Assembly: GCA_964523395.1 (NCBI GenBank)
Contig: CAZFXS010000014.1
Coordinates: forward strand, 1-62,082
Source: JANYJZ01 sp964523395
GTDB taxonomy: Bacteria > Bacteroidota > Ignavibacteria > UBA10030 > SZUA-254
Direction: 5' to 3'
DNA length: 62,082 bases
A program made the position numbers and the translations under genes. The first letter of the stretch is position 1; each line of letters starts with the position of its first letter. The notes under the pieces are model-generated. The model was not told the DNA's origin. It searched no databases and saw only the letters and a program-made list of their open reading frames with translations. Of this stretch, positions 1 to 7,823 are shown piece by piece.

Positions 1-2
1 AT

Positions 3-1637
3 ACACCCGTTCGTTTTACCTTTGTGAGTTGCCAATGCCCTAACGAAGGCGGCCTAAATGCTTACCGTAAGATGATCTTTGAAGACGAGGCACGTCCGGA
101 AGAACAACGGCTTAATTTTGTATTGCACCTCGGCGATTTTATTTACGAAGTCACCTGGTATGCCGAAGATAATCCGGACGGAAACCGCGGCCGCCGCATC
201 AAAAACCTTTACAAGTTTCCGCAAGGCAGAAAGGTTGGCAATTTTCATCTGCCCGTTACACTGGAGGATTATCGTACGCTCTACCGTGCGTATCTTGAGG
301 ACCCCGATTTGCAGGATGCCCGAGCCCGTTGGCCATTTGTCTGTATTTGGGATAACCACGAATTTGCCTGGGCGGGATACCAGAGTCAGTATGTGGCAGG
401 AGGCGGCTACAACGCCCCTGCGCAAAACCAGAAAGTCTTTGCCAATCAGGCCTGGTGGGAGTTCATCCCCGCGCGGGTTCAACAGCCCGGTAATCCGAAA
501 CTCGAAAAATTTCAGGCTCCGGCAGTGGTGGATACACCCATGGAAGAGTTCAACGAAGACGGACTCTCAGAAGAGCCGAATAACCTGAAGGCGATCAACA
601 GCCTGAAGATCCAGCGTGTACTGCGTTGGGGCAAGAATGTCGATTTACTGCTGACCGATAATTGGTCATTCCGTTCTCCCGATTTGTCGAGCGATGATTT
701 TGGAACTCCGGAATATCCCAGGGTCTTCCCACAAGTGCCTTTTGAAATTACCAACTATGGTCGTCATTATAATAATGACAATCCGCCGGATACCATTCGT
801 TTTAATGGCAAAGATATTCCGAATCCGACAAAAAATGTTCATGCCATGACGTTCCTGGGCAGTGAGCAACGGCGCTGGTTCCTGGAACAGCTCGGAGCTT
901 CTACTGCGCGCTGGAAGATCTGGGGACATGGCTTTGGCACTATGGAAGTGCGTAGTGATTATCAAAACCTGCCGGGCGAACTCGGCACCAAGTGGCCCAA
1001 GGATGCCGGCTACGCAGTGGCAGACAATCGCTTCCTTCGTGATAAAGACATCATATTTGATTTCATTCGCGATGAGAAGATCACCGGTTTTTGTGTTGTT
1101 GCAGGCGACCGTCATGCGTTTCTCGCCGGTTTAGCCTCCAAAGCACTGCCGCCGAAGAACTACGAGCCACTGGGGGTCGAATTCATTACTGGTTCCATCT
1201 CGCAGCAGACTCTTTTCGAAGTGATGGAAGTAACCATGAAGAAAGACCATCCGATGCGTGTGTTGCACCTGATCGATCAGCCCGATGGTACAGTGATCCC
1301 TTCTATGAATGTTACACCTAAGCATGGAGTACTTTCGACTCTAAAGTTGAAGGAGACAGGAGATATGAAGCAAGCCCGTGCAATACGGAACCCGGACGTG
1401 GCGCCGCATTTGTCATTTCTCGATTTCGGTGGGCACGGCTATGGTTTAGTAACCGCCACTTCCGATCAGCTTTCGACCGAGTTCGTATGTATACCGCGTC
1501 CGTATGAACGAAGTGACCGGCCTGATGGCGGTCCTCTGGCCTACCGTGTTGTGCATCGCACACGTTTATGGAAGGCAGGCGAGGCACCTAAGCTTGAACA
1601 GGAAATCCTTGAAGGCGACCCGCAGTATTGCATCTAA
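3..1637 (+). CDS. phoD: PhoD-like alkaline phosphatase/phosphodiesterase, 5' end cut off by the window
   Basis: The frame is already open at the first bases and reads RFTFVSCQCPNEGG; this is the conserved beginning of the PhoD metallophosphatase domain, so the GTG at position 24 is inside the domain and is not the start. Metal-site motifs follow in order: LHLGDFIYE, IWDNHEF and, late, GDRHAF, as expected for the calcineurin-like fold of PhoD enzymes, which hydrolyse phosphate mono- and diesters outside the cytoplasm. The N-terminal signal and the fibronectin-like pre-domain usual in this family would lie upstream of the window. The stop codon is TAA. The next gene follows after 25 bases but is lower in GC and unrelated. 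Substrate cannot be read from the sequence. Confidence 0.88.
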   Translation, partial: TPVRFTFVSCQCPNEGGLNAYRKMIFEDEARPEEQRLNFVLHLGDFIYEVTWYAEDNPDGNRGRRIKNLYKFPQGRKVGNFHLPVTLEDYRTLYRAYLEDPDLQDARARWPFVCIWDNHEFAWAGYQSQYVAGGGYNAPAQNQKVFANQAWWEFIPARVQQPGNPKLEKFQAPAVVDTPMEEFNEDGLSEEPNNLKAINSLKIQRVLRWGKNVDLLLTDNWSFRSPDLSSDDFGTPEYPRVFPQVPFEITNYGRHYNNDNPPDTIRFNGKDIPNPTKNVHAMTFLGSEQRRWFLEQLGASTARWKIWGHGFGTMEVRSDYQNLPGELGTKWPKDAGYAVADNRFLRDKDIIFDFIRDEKITGFCVVAGDRHAFLAGLASKALPPKNYEPLGVEFITGSISQQTLFEVMEVTMKKDHPMRVLHLIDQPDGTVIPSMNVTPKHGVLSTLKLKETGDMKQARAIRNPDVAPHLSFLDFGGHGYGLVTATSDQLSTEFVCIPRPYERSDRPDGGPLAYRVVHRTRLWKAGEAPKLEQEILEGDPQYCI

Positions 1638-1662
1638 GGTATTGCTGCAAGAGTCAGAGTAA

Positions 1663-1977
1663 ATGATATCACCTTCTGAAATCAACGGTCACTCATTAGC
1701 TTTAATCCTAGTCGGTGACGATAAGGATGGAGAAGAACAATGGATTGTTGTTTACGGAATTTGCCAATTGAACGGAACAGATTTACTCTTTATTCATAAC
1801 AAAACTAAGGCCTCTTTTCCTATTCCAAATGAATACCTAGAACGAGTACAAAAGGTTAACGACGAGGTTTCTTCAATTATCAAGGCTGAGTATTGTATTT
1901 TCCTTTCGGTTGGTAATTTACCCGACGACGCAAACGAATCTGAATATATTAAGACTGGATTGAAGTGGCCAAGTTAA
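1663..1977 (+). CDS. hypothetical protein, 104 residues
   Basis: I do not recognise this protein. It starts with ATG 25 bases after the phoD stop and has no signal peptide, membrane segment or cysteine cluster. The composition is acidic (many D/E) and the predicted pattern alternates strands and helices (QWIVVYGICQL, LLFIHNKTKASFPIP). The coding sequence is AT-richer than phoD, as are the next few small genes, which hints at a stretch of accessory DNA between 1.65 and 3 kb. It could be a small cytosolic enzyme-less adaptor or an immunity-type protein, but nothing in the sequence decides this. The next gene is 133 bases away, a gap in which I see no hairpin or clear promoter. Confidence 0.5.
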   Translation: MISPSEINGHSLALILVGDDKDGEEQWIVVYGICQLNGTDLLFIHNKTKASFPIPNEYLERVQKVNDEVSSIIKAEYCIFLSVGNLPDDANESEYIKTGLKWPS

Positions 1978-2110
1978 TTATTCGTGCAGCAGATAATGAC
2001 AACAAAAATGTAAAATTTCTTGAAGGAATGGCTTTGACAGACAGTCGTTTTTTGCCTAGTCGTTGACGGTAACAATTAAAACCCAATGTTCATATTAACA
2101 CTCTACAGCC

Positions 2111-2506
2111 ATGAATAGAACGAAGATACTTCGGGCAGTGCTTTTGATTGGAGCGCTTTTCAATTTTATCGCAGCTTTGATGGTGGCGTATCCCACCACG
2201 ATTGGTAAACTTGCGGATTTGCCTGAGCCTGGAACAACTTTTTACACCTTAATGTTGTCATCTCTCGTAGGAATATTTGGAGCGGTGTATGGATGGCTCG
2301 CCTTCAAGCAGCATATTAACCGTCCTTTGCTTACTGTGGCAGCAATTGGAAAAACCGATGTTTTTTTGGTTTCATTATATTGCTGGCAGGCAGATATAAT
2401 TACGTTTCGTGGATTTTCGTTAGCAATCGGAGACTTAATTTTCGCAATGATTTTCTTTTGGTGGTTGTTCACTGAATCACAATCGGACCCAAGAACTGGA
2501 CATTGA
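2111..2506 (+). CDS. small integral membrane protein with four predicted helices
   Basis: The 131-residue product has four hydrophobic stretches at roughly residues 8-28, 45-65, 75-92 and 100-120, separated by short polar loops, and a short polar tail. It begins MNRTKILRAVLLIGALFN. I do not recognise a named family; the topology resembles small inner-membrane proteins of the DoxX or SPW type, but no signature residue confirms it. The ATG has no clear Shine-Dalgarno sequence. It stands alone on the + strand between two other small genes with gaps of 133 and about 130 bases, so it is probably transcribed separately. Confidence 0.6.
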   Translation: MNRTKILRAVLLIGALFNFIAALMVAYPTTIGKLADLPEPGTTFYTLMLSSLVGIFGAVYGWLAFKQHINRPLLTVAAIGKTDVFLVSLYCWQADIITFRGFSLAIGDLIFAMIFFWWLFTESQSDPRTGH

Positions 2507-2635
2507 ATGCCGTCACCTATTAGCAGTAGCAACTACTATTAATCTTATCCTGATGTTACTGTCATGGTGTGGACCATGACAGCCGTGAAAGTGAGACACT
2601 ACCAAAAACTCTTGCCCATATTAAAAGATAGACAA

Positions 2636-2998
2636 ATGGAGAAAAATAGAATTTATGCGATGACATTTGCAAGCGTTTATCCTTTATATGTTCAAAAAGC
2701 GGAAAGAAAGGGACGCACAAAAGCTGAAGTCGATGAAATTATTTTCTGGTTAACAGGATATGATAAGAAAAGCTTTCAGAAACAATTAGGCAAGAAAGTC
2801 GATTTTGAAACATTTTTTAAACAAGCTCCTCAGATAAACCCTAATGCTTCATTAATCAAAGGTGTTATTTGCGGATACCGTGTGGAAGAAATCGAAGATA
2901 AACTTATGAGAAATATCCGTTATCTCGATAAGCTGATTGATGAATTAGCAAAGGGGCGGAAAATGGAAAGAATTTTGAGGACGCAGGACAAACAATAA
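2636..2998 (+). CDS. DUF2200-family protein
   Basis: From MEKNRIYAMTFASVYPLYV onward the protein matches my recollection of the DUF2200 family: about 115-120 residues, a helix-rich soluble protein with the pattern KAERKGRTKAEVDEIIFWLTG and a later NPNASLIKGVICGYRVEEIED segment. The open frame reaches back to 2564, but the first 24 residues there do not look like the family, so I place the start at ATG 2636; this gives 120 residues, the usual size. The function of the family is unknown. The next gene begins 20 bases downstream and has its own strong ribosome binding site, so the two may be cotranscribed. Confidence 0.75.
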   Translation: MEKNRIYAMTFASVYPLYVQKAERKGRTKAEVDEIIFWLTGYDKKSFQKQLGKKVDFETFFKQAPQINPNASLIKGVICGYRVEEIEDKLMRNIRYLDKLIDELAKGRKMERILRTQDKQ

Positions 2999-3018
2999 AC
3001 TTACTAAGGAGGCAATTC

Positions 3019-3648
3019 ATGCTAATAGTTCTTTTCGTTATTCTCTTTACGGCTTCTGCATATTCCCAGGAGACCTACGTCTCCAATGAGAATTCCGTTT
3101 CAGTCAGCTCCTTTTGGGGAAGATATAACAATGACAACAAATGGGGCATTACATGTTCTTATGCGCTGAAGGGGTTTCTTCAGTTATCCTATACACGGTC
3201 ATCTGTGCTGATGGAGGAACATGTTGATAATTTCCAGAACGAATACTTTATGAGATTGTACATGCCGCAACAGAAGCAATTTTTCATCTCGATTGGCTGC
3301 GGTTATATATATCAACGCGTCGCTACCGAGCCCTGGAACGGCTTCCCTGTCATGTTCACAAGCCAGGGCATAGGGCTCGAAGGAGGCATACACTTGGCTT
3401 CTGAAGACAGCAAGACAAGACGGATCGTTGTGTCGCTTTTTTACATGTATTACCGGCCTCATGAAGAAATGCAAACACCGACAATACGTACCCGCGAAAT
3501 AAATCTGGCAAGATCTTTCTCGGCCGATGTTGCCGTGGTATATTATCTTGGCCAGGCAGGTTTGGTAATTGGTCCGAGAATTGCTTTAGATTCAGATTTC
3601 AGGAATGTGTTCATGGGACTGCATGTGTCTTTTCTTTTACGGCATTAA
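3019..3648 (+). CDS. exported protein, probable outer-membrane beta-barrel, unknown function
   Basis: A strong ribosome binding site (AAGGAGG, about 3005-3011) fixes the ATG at 3019. Residues 1-16 form a signal peptide ending in a plausible cleavage site after AYSQ. The mature protein is made of alternating aromatic and polar residues (SVSSFWGRYNNDNKWGITC, FFISIGCGYIYQRV, VVSLFYMYYRP), the usual look of an antiparallel beta-barrel, and it ends in LHVSFLLRH, hydrophobic residues close to the C-terminus. At 193 mature residues it would be a barrel of about eight to ten strands. I know no named family for it. It might be a small outer-membrane or surface protein; periplasmic beta-sandwich is the alternative. 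Confidence 0.65.
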   Translation: MLIVLFVILFTASAYSQETYVSNENSVSVSSFWGRYNNDNKWGITCSYALKGFLQLSYTRSSVLMEEHVDNFQNEYFMRLYMPQQKQFFISIGCGYIYQRVATEPWNGFPVMFTSQGIGLEGGIHLASEDSKTRRIVVSLFYMYYRPHEEMQTPTIRTREINLARSFSADVAVVYYLGQAGLVIGPRIALDSDFRNVFMGLHVSFLLRH

Positions 3649-3739
3649 TGGTGGGATCCTATGATGTCGCTATAATAATCCGTCTCCCGCCTGAAGGCTA
3701 AATTTTAAGCAAATAAAATTATCATATGAAAGAGAGTAT

Positions 3740-4129
3740 ATGAATAAAGATATCAGAGCATACAACAATGTTCAATCAACGGAAGATAAAAGTATATGTA
3801 ACCTCCTTGCCAGGGAAATCGACAAGGGTTTACCCGAAGCGGAGTCGAAGATCTGGCACGCGCATCCGGTCTGGTTTTTAGACGGCAATCCGGTTGCCGG
3901 ATACAGCAAACTCAAAGACTCCGTCCGGTTATTGTTTTGGAGCGGGCAAACATTTGATGAAGACAACCTGCAAAACGAAGGCAGCTTCATGGCCGCGGAG
4001 ATACGCTACACCTCTGCCGATCAAATAAAACTCAAGGACTTGGCCCGCTGGCTAAAAAAAGCGAGGGACATCCAGTGGGACTACAAAAACATCGTTAAGC
4101 GAAAAGGAAAGTTGGTACGTCTGAAATGA
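3740..4129 (+). CDS. DUF1801 (YdhG-like) domain protein
   Basis: The 129-residue product carries the DUF1801 pattern: an N-terminal helix, then the characteristic AESKIWHAHPVWFLDGNPVAGY segment, a central VRLLFWSGQTF strand and a C-terminal helix with LKDLARWLKKARDIQWDY. Proteins of this family are small, cytosolic and adopt the YdhG/frataxin-like fold; their biochemical role is not established. The ATG at 3740 is preceded by AGAGAG. The gene stands alone and is convergent with the SRP RNA gene that begins about 150 bases further on the other strand. Confidence 0.78.
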   Translation: MNKDIRAYNNVQSTEDKSICNLLAREIDKGLPEAESKIWHAHPVWFLDGNPVAGYSKLKDSVRLLFWSGQTFDEDNLQNEGSFMAAEIRYTSADQIKLKDLARWLKKARDIQWDYKNIVKRKGKLVRLK

Positions 4130-4175
4130 AATCGTAAAAACGGCTATGCAGGCCTCACAACGCCGAAAAAAACAA

Positions 4176-4278
4176 AGAGGCCAAGCACAACCGTGTCACA
4201 CGAACTAAATTTCCTACCGTTGCTTCCTTCCGGACCTGGCGGGGTTCGGAGACGGTTCGTTGCACGGGACTTGGCCCC
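4176..4278 (-). ncRNA. ffs: bacterial small signal recognition particle RNA (4.5S-type)
   Basis: Read on the minus strand, the segment contains the SRP domain IV core CCAGGTCCGGAAGGAAGCA, the most conserved sequence of this RNA and the binding site for Ffh. The flanks pair with each other: GGCCAAG near 4277-4271 with CTTGGCC near 4183-4177, and inner helices fill the arm, giving a single hairpin of about 103 bases as in 4.5S RNA. A run of seven T follows the 3' end on the minus strand (4172-4166). The exact ends are estimated from the pairing. The RNA scaffolds co-translational targeting of membrane proteins. Confidence 0.92.
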
Positions 4279-4355
4279 AAAAGCTAAAATAACTTACAAA
4301 CTATTATTTCAACACACAAGCGGCAGAAAGGAACTGCAGATTTTGCAGTGACCGC

Positions 4356-4724
4356 TTACTTCGCTGAAACCCTGTTTATCGCCGAGACCAGTGTATCCAG
4401 GTCATACGGTTTTGTAAGGTAGTCGGCTGCCCCCTGTTTCACCGATTCGATAGCCACAGTAAGGTCGTCAACCGCTGTCAGCATAATTACCCGCGAGCTG
4501 ACGTTGTTTTCCTTCACATGCTTTAACACTTCGATCCCGCCCACTCTCGGCATGCGGACATCCAGTAATATGACATCAAACTTCTTTTGCTTTAAGATCT
4601 CAATAGCCGTATCACCATCATCCGCCACTTCCACGGTATACCCCTCCGAGGAGAGCTGATTCTTAACGAGCATACGAAGCGAGTCTTCGTCGTCAACATA
4701 CAGAACAGAAATTTTCGATGCCAT
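4356..4724 (-). CDS. stand-alone response-regulator receiver domain
   Basis: The 122-residue protein is a single CheY-like receiver: acidic pair D11-D12, phosphoacceptor D55 in VILLDVRMPR, the switch Thr in VIMLTAVDD and the conserved Lys in YLTKPYD. There is no output domain, so it must act by binding a partner when phosphorylated. It lies 59 bases downstream of the NfrB-like glycosyltransferase and in the same direction, at the end of that operon, which suggests that the partner is the synthase itself. No kinase is adjacent. It resembles the lone receiver at 48769-49137 (shared LTxVDD and KPYD region), so the two may be paralogues. Its 3' end faces the SRP RNA promoter region. Confidence 0.9.
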   Translation of the reverse strand: MASKISVLYVDDEDSLRMLVKNQLSSEGYTVEVADDGDTAIEILKQKKFDVILLDVRMPRVGGIEVLKHVKENNVSSRVIMLTAVDDLTVAIESVKQGAADYLTKPYDLDTLVSAINRVSAK

Positions 4725-4783
4725 GCGTTGTTCCTTTTGAGACTAACCGTTGCCTGCGATAATAATAATTTCCACTCTCATAT

Positions 4784-6190
4784 TCAAGCGGAATATTCGT
4801 GCGACGTCGGGAATGTATGCGGCGTCTTTTCCCATTTCAAATCTTTTTTCTTCATCGCAGCCATTGCGAACTGGTACATCGCCCTGCCGGTCGCGGTAAA
4901 GTTAATGACATTGGAAATCGGCAGACGGAAAATGCTGAGAAATGCCGCCCACCAGCCATAGACCCTTCGTACCGAAATAACCCGGTGCATAATCCGCCAT
5001 AACATTAACACACTGTCTATGACAACGAGATCCCATAAAATTGTACCCTTGGAAACGATCGGCGGCAATTGCTGATACGCCGCGAATCCGAGACGGACAG
5101 CTTCATACGCCATCAGATACGAGATAACAATGTACGCGAAAAAGTTGATGGTGTTCGCTAAAATAGCCTTGCGGTCACGGTACAGAATAAAACGGAACCG
5201 GGCATCGCCTTTCCAGCCGACAGTTTTCCATGATTGAAGACAAATACCGGTAATCCACCGGCTCTTCTGCCGGATGGATGTTTTCATCGTATGAGGGAAA
5301 TATCCCCTTGTTCCGCAATCAATCCCGAACGGCTTAAACGCAAACAATAAATTTGCTTTGCCTAACGCGAGACGGAGAGCAAGATCATAATCTTCGGTCA
5401 AAGAATTCGCGCGGAAGATATTTTTAGCATACGAAGTTCCGACAAACTCGATGATCCACCGGTTAAATGCAGTTCCGACTCCCGCTGACGGCACAAATCC
5501 GCTGAAGTATTGCCGCACAAGAACGTCCTTGGTGTGGTTTTCGGCGAATTCATCGGAGTACGTCCAGTGTACAAGCTGGCCATGGCTCGTGTGCAGTGGA
5601 TACACCGGCATCTGTACCATATCATACTCAGGGATAAAGACATTGTGAAGCTTCAGCGACATCGGATGAATGACATCTTCCGAATCATGCATCACAACAA
5701 TATCATACCGCACTCCGGTCTTGTTTTCCCACCTAAGCATACCTTCATGAATCTGATTGAGATTATCGGCTTTTGTGGTCGGACCGGCATGCATTGAGAT
5801 GACAGCATGAACATTCGGGAATTGCTTGCTGACTTCCTCCACTTTGAGAATTGTCTCAGGATCATTCGGATAGACGCCGACAAAGATATCGTAATTCTTG
5901 TATTGTATTGTCCGCACCGCATTGTAGAGCATCTTATCGATAACATCATGCTCTTGCCATGCCGGAATAAATATCGCAATCGGTTTTTCCGGAACCTGGT
6001 GAAGTTTTTCCGGAGAATCATAGCGGAATCTGTTGAATTTCTTTTTAGCAAAGAGATGATGAAACCAATAGTAGAGGTCGACAAAGACATCATCGAGTCC
6101 GCTCAGGAACAGGAATGTTGCCACGACAAATGTCGCGACATACAATGCTGAATACGAAGATCGAAAGAACTCTATTATCCACTCAACCAT
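4784..6190 (-). CDS. NfrB-like membrane glycosyltransferase (GT2 family), short form
   Basis: The protein has one N-terminal helix (about residues 15-30), a GT2 domain with the acidic donor-binding motif MHDSEDVIHP, the catalytic TEDYDLALRL, the QKSRW (QxxRW) motif of processive synthases, and three or so C-terminal membrane helices. The order and the C-terminal KTPHTFP segment match what I recall of E. coli NfrB, the inner-membrane synthase of a c-di-GMP-dependent exopolysaccharide. NfrB is about 745 residues; this protein stops right after the membrane part, at 468, and so lacks the C-terminal MshEN-type c-di-GMP domain. It starts three bases after the TPR/barrel gene and is followed by a receiver gene. 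The sugar substrate is unknown. Confidence 0.85.
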   Translation of the reverse strand: MVEWIIEFFRSSYSALYVATFVVATFLFLSGLDDVFVDLYYWFHHLFAKKKFNRFRYDSPEKLHQVPEKPIAIFIPAWQEHDVIDKMLYNAVRTIQYKNYDIFVGVYPNDPETILKVEEVSKQFPNVHAVISMHAGPTTKADNLNQIHEGMLRWENKTGVRYDIVVMHDSEDVIHPMSLKLHNVFIPEYDMVQMPVYPLHTSHGQLVHWTYSDEFAENHTKDVLVRQYFSGFVPSAGVGTAFNRWIIEFVGTSYAKNIFRANSLTEDYDLALRLALGKANLLFAFKPFGIDCGTRGYFPHTMKTSIRQKSRWITGICLQSWKTVGWKGDARFRFILYRDRKAILANTINFFAYIVISYLMAYEAVRLGFAAYQQLPPIVSKGTILWDLVVIDSVLMLWRIMHRVISVRRVYGWWAAFLSIFRLPISNVINFTATGRAMYQFAMAAMKKKDLKWEKTPHTFPTSHEYSA

Positions 6191-6193
6191 ACG

Positions 6194-7402
6194 TCAGAAT
6201 GTTCTTTCGAAGATGAGGAAAAAACGGAAACTATTGTAGTTGGCATCATACAGGGAAGCGCGCTCTGCTTTTGCCGCATCTGAAACATCCCAATACGCGC
6301 CGCGATGATATTCGCCGATGAGATATAAGCCCCAATCAATATTCGGAGTCAGACGAACACCGGGACCAAATTCTACAATGTTATTGAAAAATAATTCTTC
6401 GGTGTCACGCGCAATGTCCATACGTGCGTAAACGTCAATGGCAGTTTTTGAAACTTCAACCGCCCTGAGGCCGGCGCGCAGTTGCGCATAGCCTATGACA
6501 TTTTTGTATCGCGAATAATATCCTGCCGAAGTATACACATCGGCAAACGGATACATCGGCATCTGGAAATCATCATGAACAGCAAATGGCGCATATATAC
6601 CGTTACCATACGTCGCAACTGCTCTAAAGTCGCCCTTTGTAACCGTACCCGACCCCCTGTCAATCAATCCGATTGCCACACCTTCCTGAACATCAAACAT
6701 AAAACCCGTAAAAGGTTTTACACGAACTCCAACTCCAAGCAATAATGAGTTATCGGAGATTATCACCGGCGCAAGGCCGAGTCCGTCAGATTTATTGTCT
6801 CCGGAAATCGACGCGATCCCGTACAAACTCCAGACTCTGTCTGAAGAAAGATAATATCCATACTGCAAATGTCCCTGATAAAACAATGCTTCCCAGCGGG
6901 TATCGTAATACGGCGCCGCGTAGATGTGTGTCCACCAGTTTGAAACGTTCGCGTTTTCCGAGACGGTGGTAAGTTCTCCTTGTGCTTTCTCACTAATATC
7001 CCGGTGACTACTCGAAGTAAGCTCGGAAAACAGAATTTTTGCTTCGGCAGTTCTTCCCAGTGATATTAAAATGTATGCCCGCTGCAATTTGATCGTATCG
7101 GACGGCTGGCTTGTTTCCGCAGCAGTAAACTGTTCCAACGCCTGTTCATTCTTTTGCTGTGAAAGATAAATGTAGCCGAGCTGCTTTTTAATTGTGACAT
7201 TTGATGGATCAAGTGCCGATGCCTGTTCGAAGAGAAGTGCTGCCTGTACTGGATCGGTGTTGATCAAGGAATATGCGCGGTTCAAAATGGCATCGGAACT
7301 TTCCTGGCTCAGTACGACAGAATGCGAGGCCAACGAAACGATACAGCATAATACGATTATGGTGAATGCTTTCGTCGCTGTGATATGTGAACTAAAACTC
7401 AA
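6194..7402 (-). CDS. TPR plus outer-membrane beta-barrel protein, NfrA-like
   Basis: Residues 1-32 form a signal peptide. Residues about 38-150 hold three TPR-like repeats (AYILISLGRTAEAKILFSEL, LGYIYLSQQKNEQALEQF). Residues about 165-402 are a beta-barrel-like domain beginning WWTHIYAAPYYDTRWEAL and ending in FRFFLIFERTF with a terminal Phe, as outer-membrane barrels do. TPR followed by barrel is the architecture of exopolysaccharide export ports (NfrA, PgaA, BcsC), and the barrel pattern with SAGYYSRYKNVIGYAQLR recalls the NfrA C-terminal domain. At 402 residues it is less than half the E. coli length. The start is a TTG with AAGGA at 7413-7409; no in-frame ATG fits. It is the first gene of the operon with the glycosyltransferase. 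Confidence 0.75.
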   Translation of the reverse strand: MSFSSHITATKAFTIIVLCCIVSLASHSVVLSQESSDAILNRAYSLINTDPVQAALLFEQASALDPSNVTIKKQLGYIYLSQQKNEQALEQFTAAETSQPSDTIKLQRAYILISLGRTAEAKILFSELTSSSHRDISEKAQGELTTVSENANVSNWWTHIYAAPYYDTRWEALFYQGHLQYGYYLSSDRVWSLYGIASISGDNKSDGLGLAPVIISDNSLLLGVGVRVKPFTGFMFDVQEGVAIGLIDRGSGTVTKGDFRAVATYGNGIYAPFAVHDDFQMPMYPFADVYTSAGYYSRYKNVIGYAQLRAGLRAVEVSKTAIDVYARMDIARDTEELFFNNIVEFGPGVRLTPNIDWGLYLIGEYHRGAYWDVSDAAKAERASLYDANYNSFRFFLIFERTF

Positions 7403-7610
7403 TCGTTATCCTTACGCGAAAAGCGCCTGGTGAAAGTAAAATTCGGGTTTATTTGAGGATTTTTCAGTTTTGGGATACCAAAAATATCGAAAAATCAGTT
7501 AGTAAACAAGAAAATTCAGCCTTACAATTATGAATAACCTGATTCTTTTTCAATGAAAAGGTGATGTGAATCATAACGAACAGCATCATGAAAATTCATC
7601 CCAATATCAT

Positions 7611-7735
7611 GGTACTCTCCTATTTTGACCTGAAACACCCTTCGACTTCGTTCAGGGTGACGCCTACCGTCATGGTGAGTCCCGCAGTCAGGAAGCCATG
7701 ACGAGATTCAAGAAATTTCAGATTAGGACAGTACT
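7611..7735. mobile_element. short inverted-repeat element (MITE-like), copy 1
   Basis: A 125-base non-coding element in the 420-base gap between the NfrA-like gene and the peptidase. The left end GGTACTCTCCTATTTTGA is matched, inverted, by the right end (AGTACTGTCCTAATCTGA on the other strand). It is flanked by AATATCAT at 7603-7610 and AATAGCAT at 7736-7743, a 7-of-8 direct repeat that looks like a target-site duplication. The inside holds the palindrome CACCCTTCGACTTCGTTCAG and no open frame. A second copy is at 24781-24898. The rest of the gap (7403-7602, 7744-7823) is AT-rich and shows nothing else I can name. Confidence 0.65.
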
Positions 7736-7823
7736 AATAGCATCTCTTATTTGCATCTCTACCCTATTTTTCCTACAATTTCAAAGTTAACATTCCCCAA
7801 AATACTAATCACGGAGTTTGTTC

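Noticed and set aside
24..26. GTG as start codon of the PhoD-like gene
   Set aside because: The frame upstream to base 3 reads RFTF, the conserved domain start, so the gene begins outside the window.
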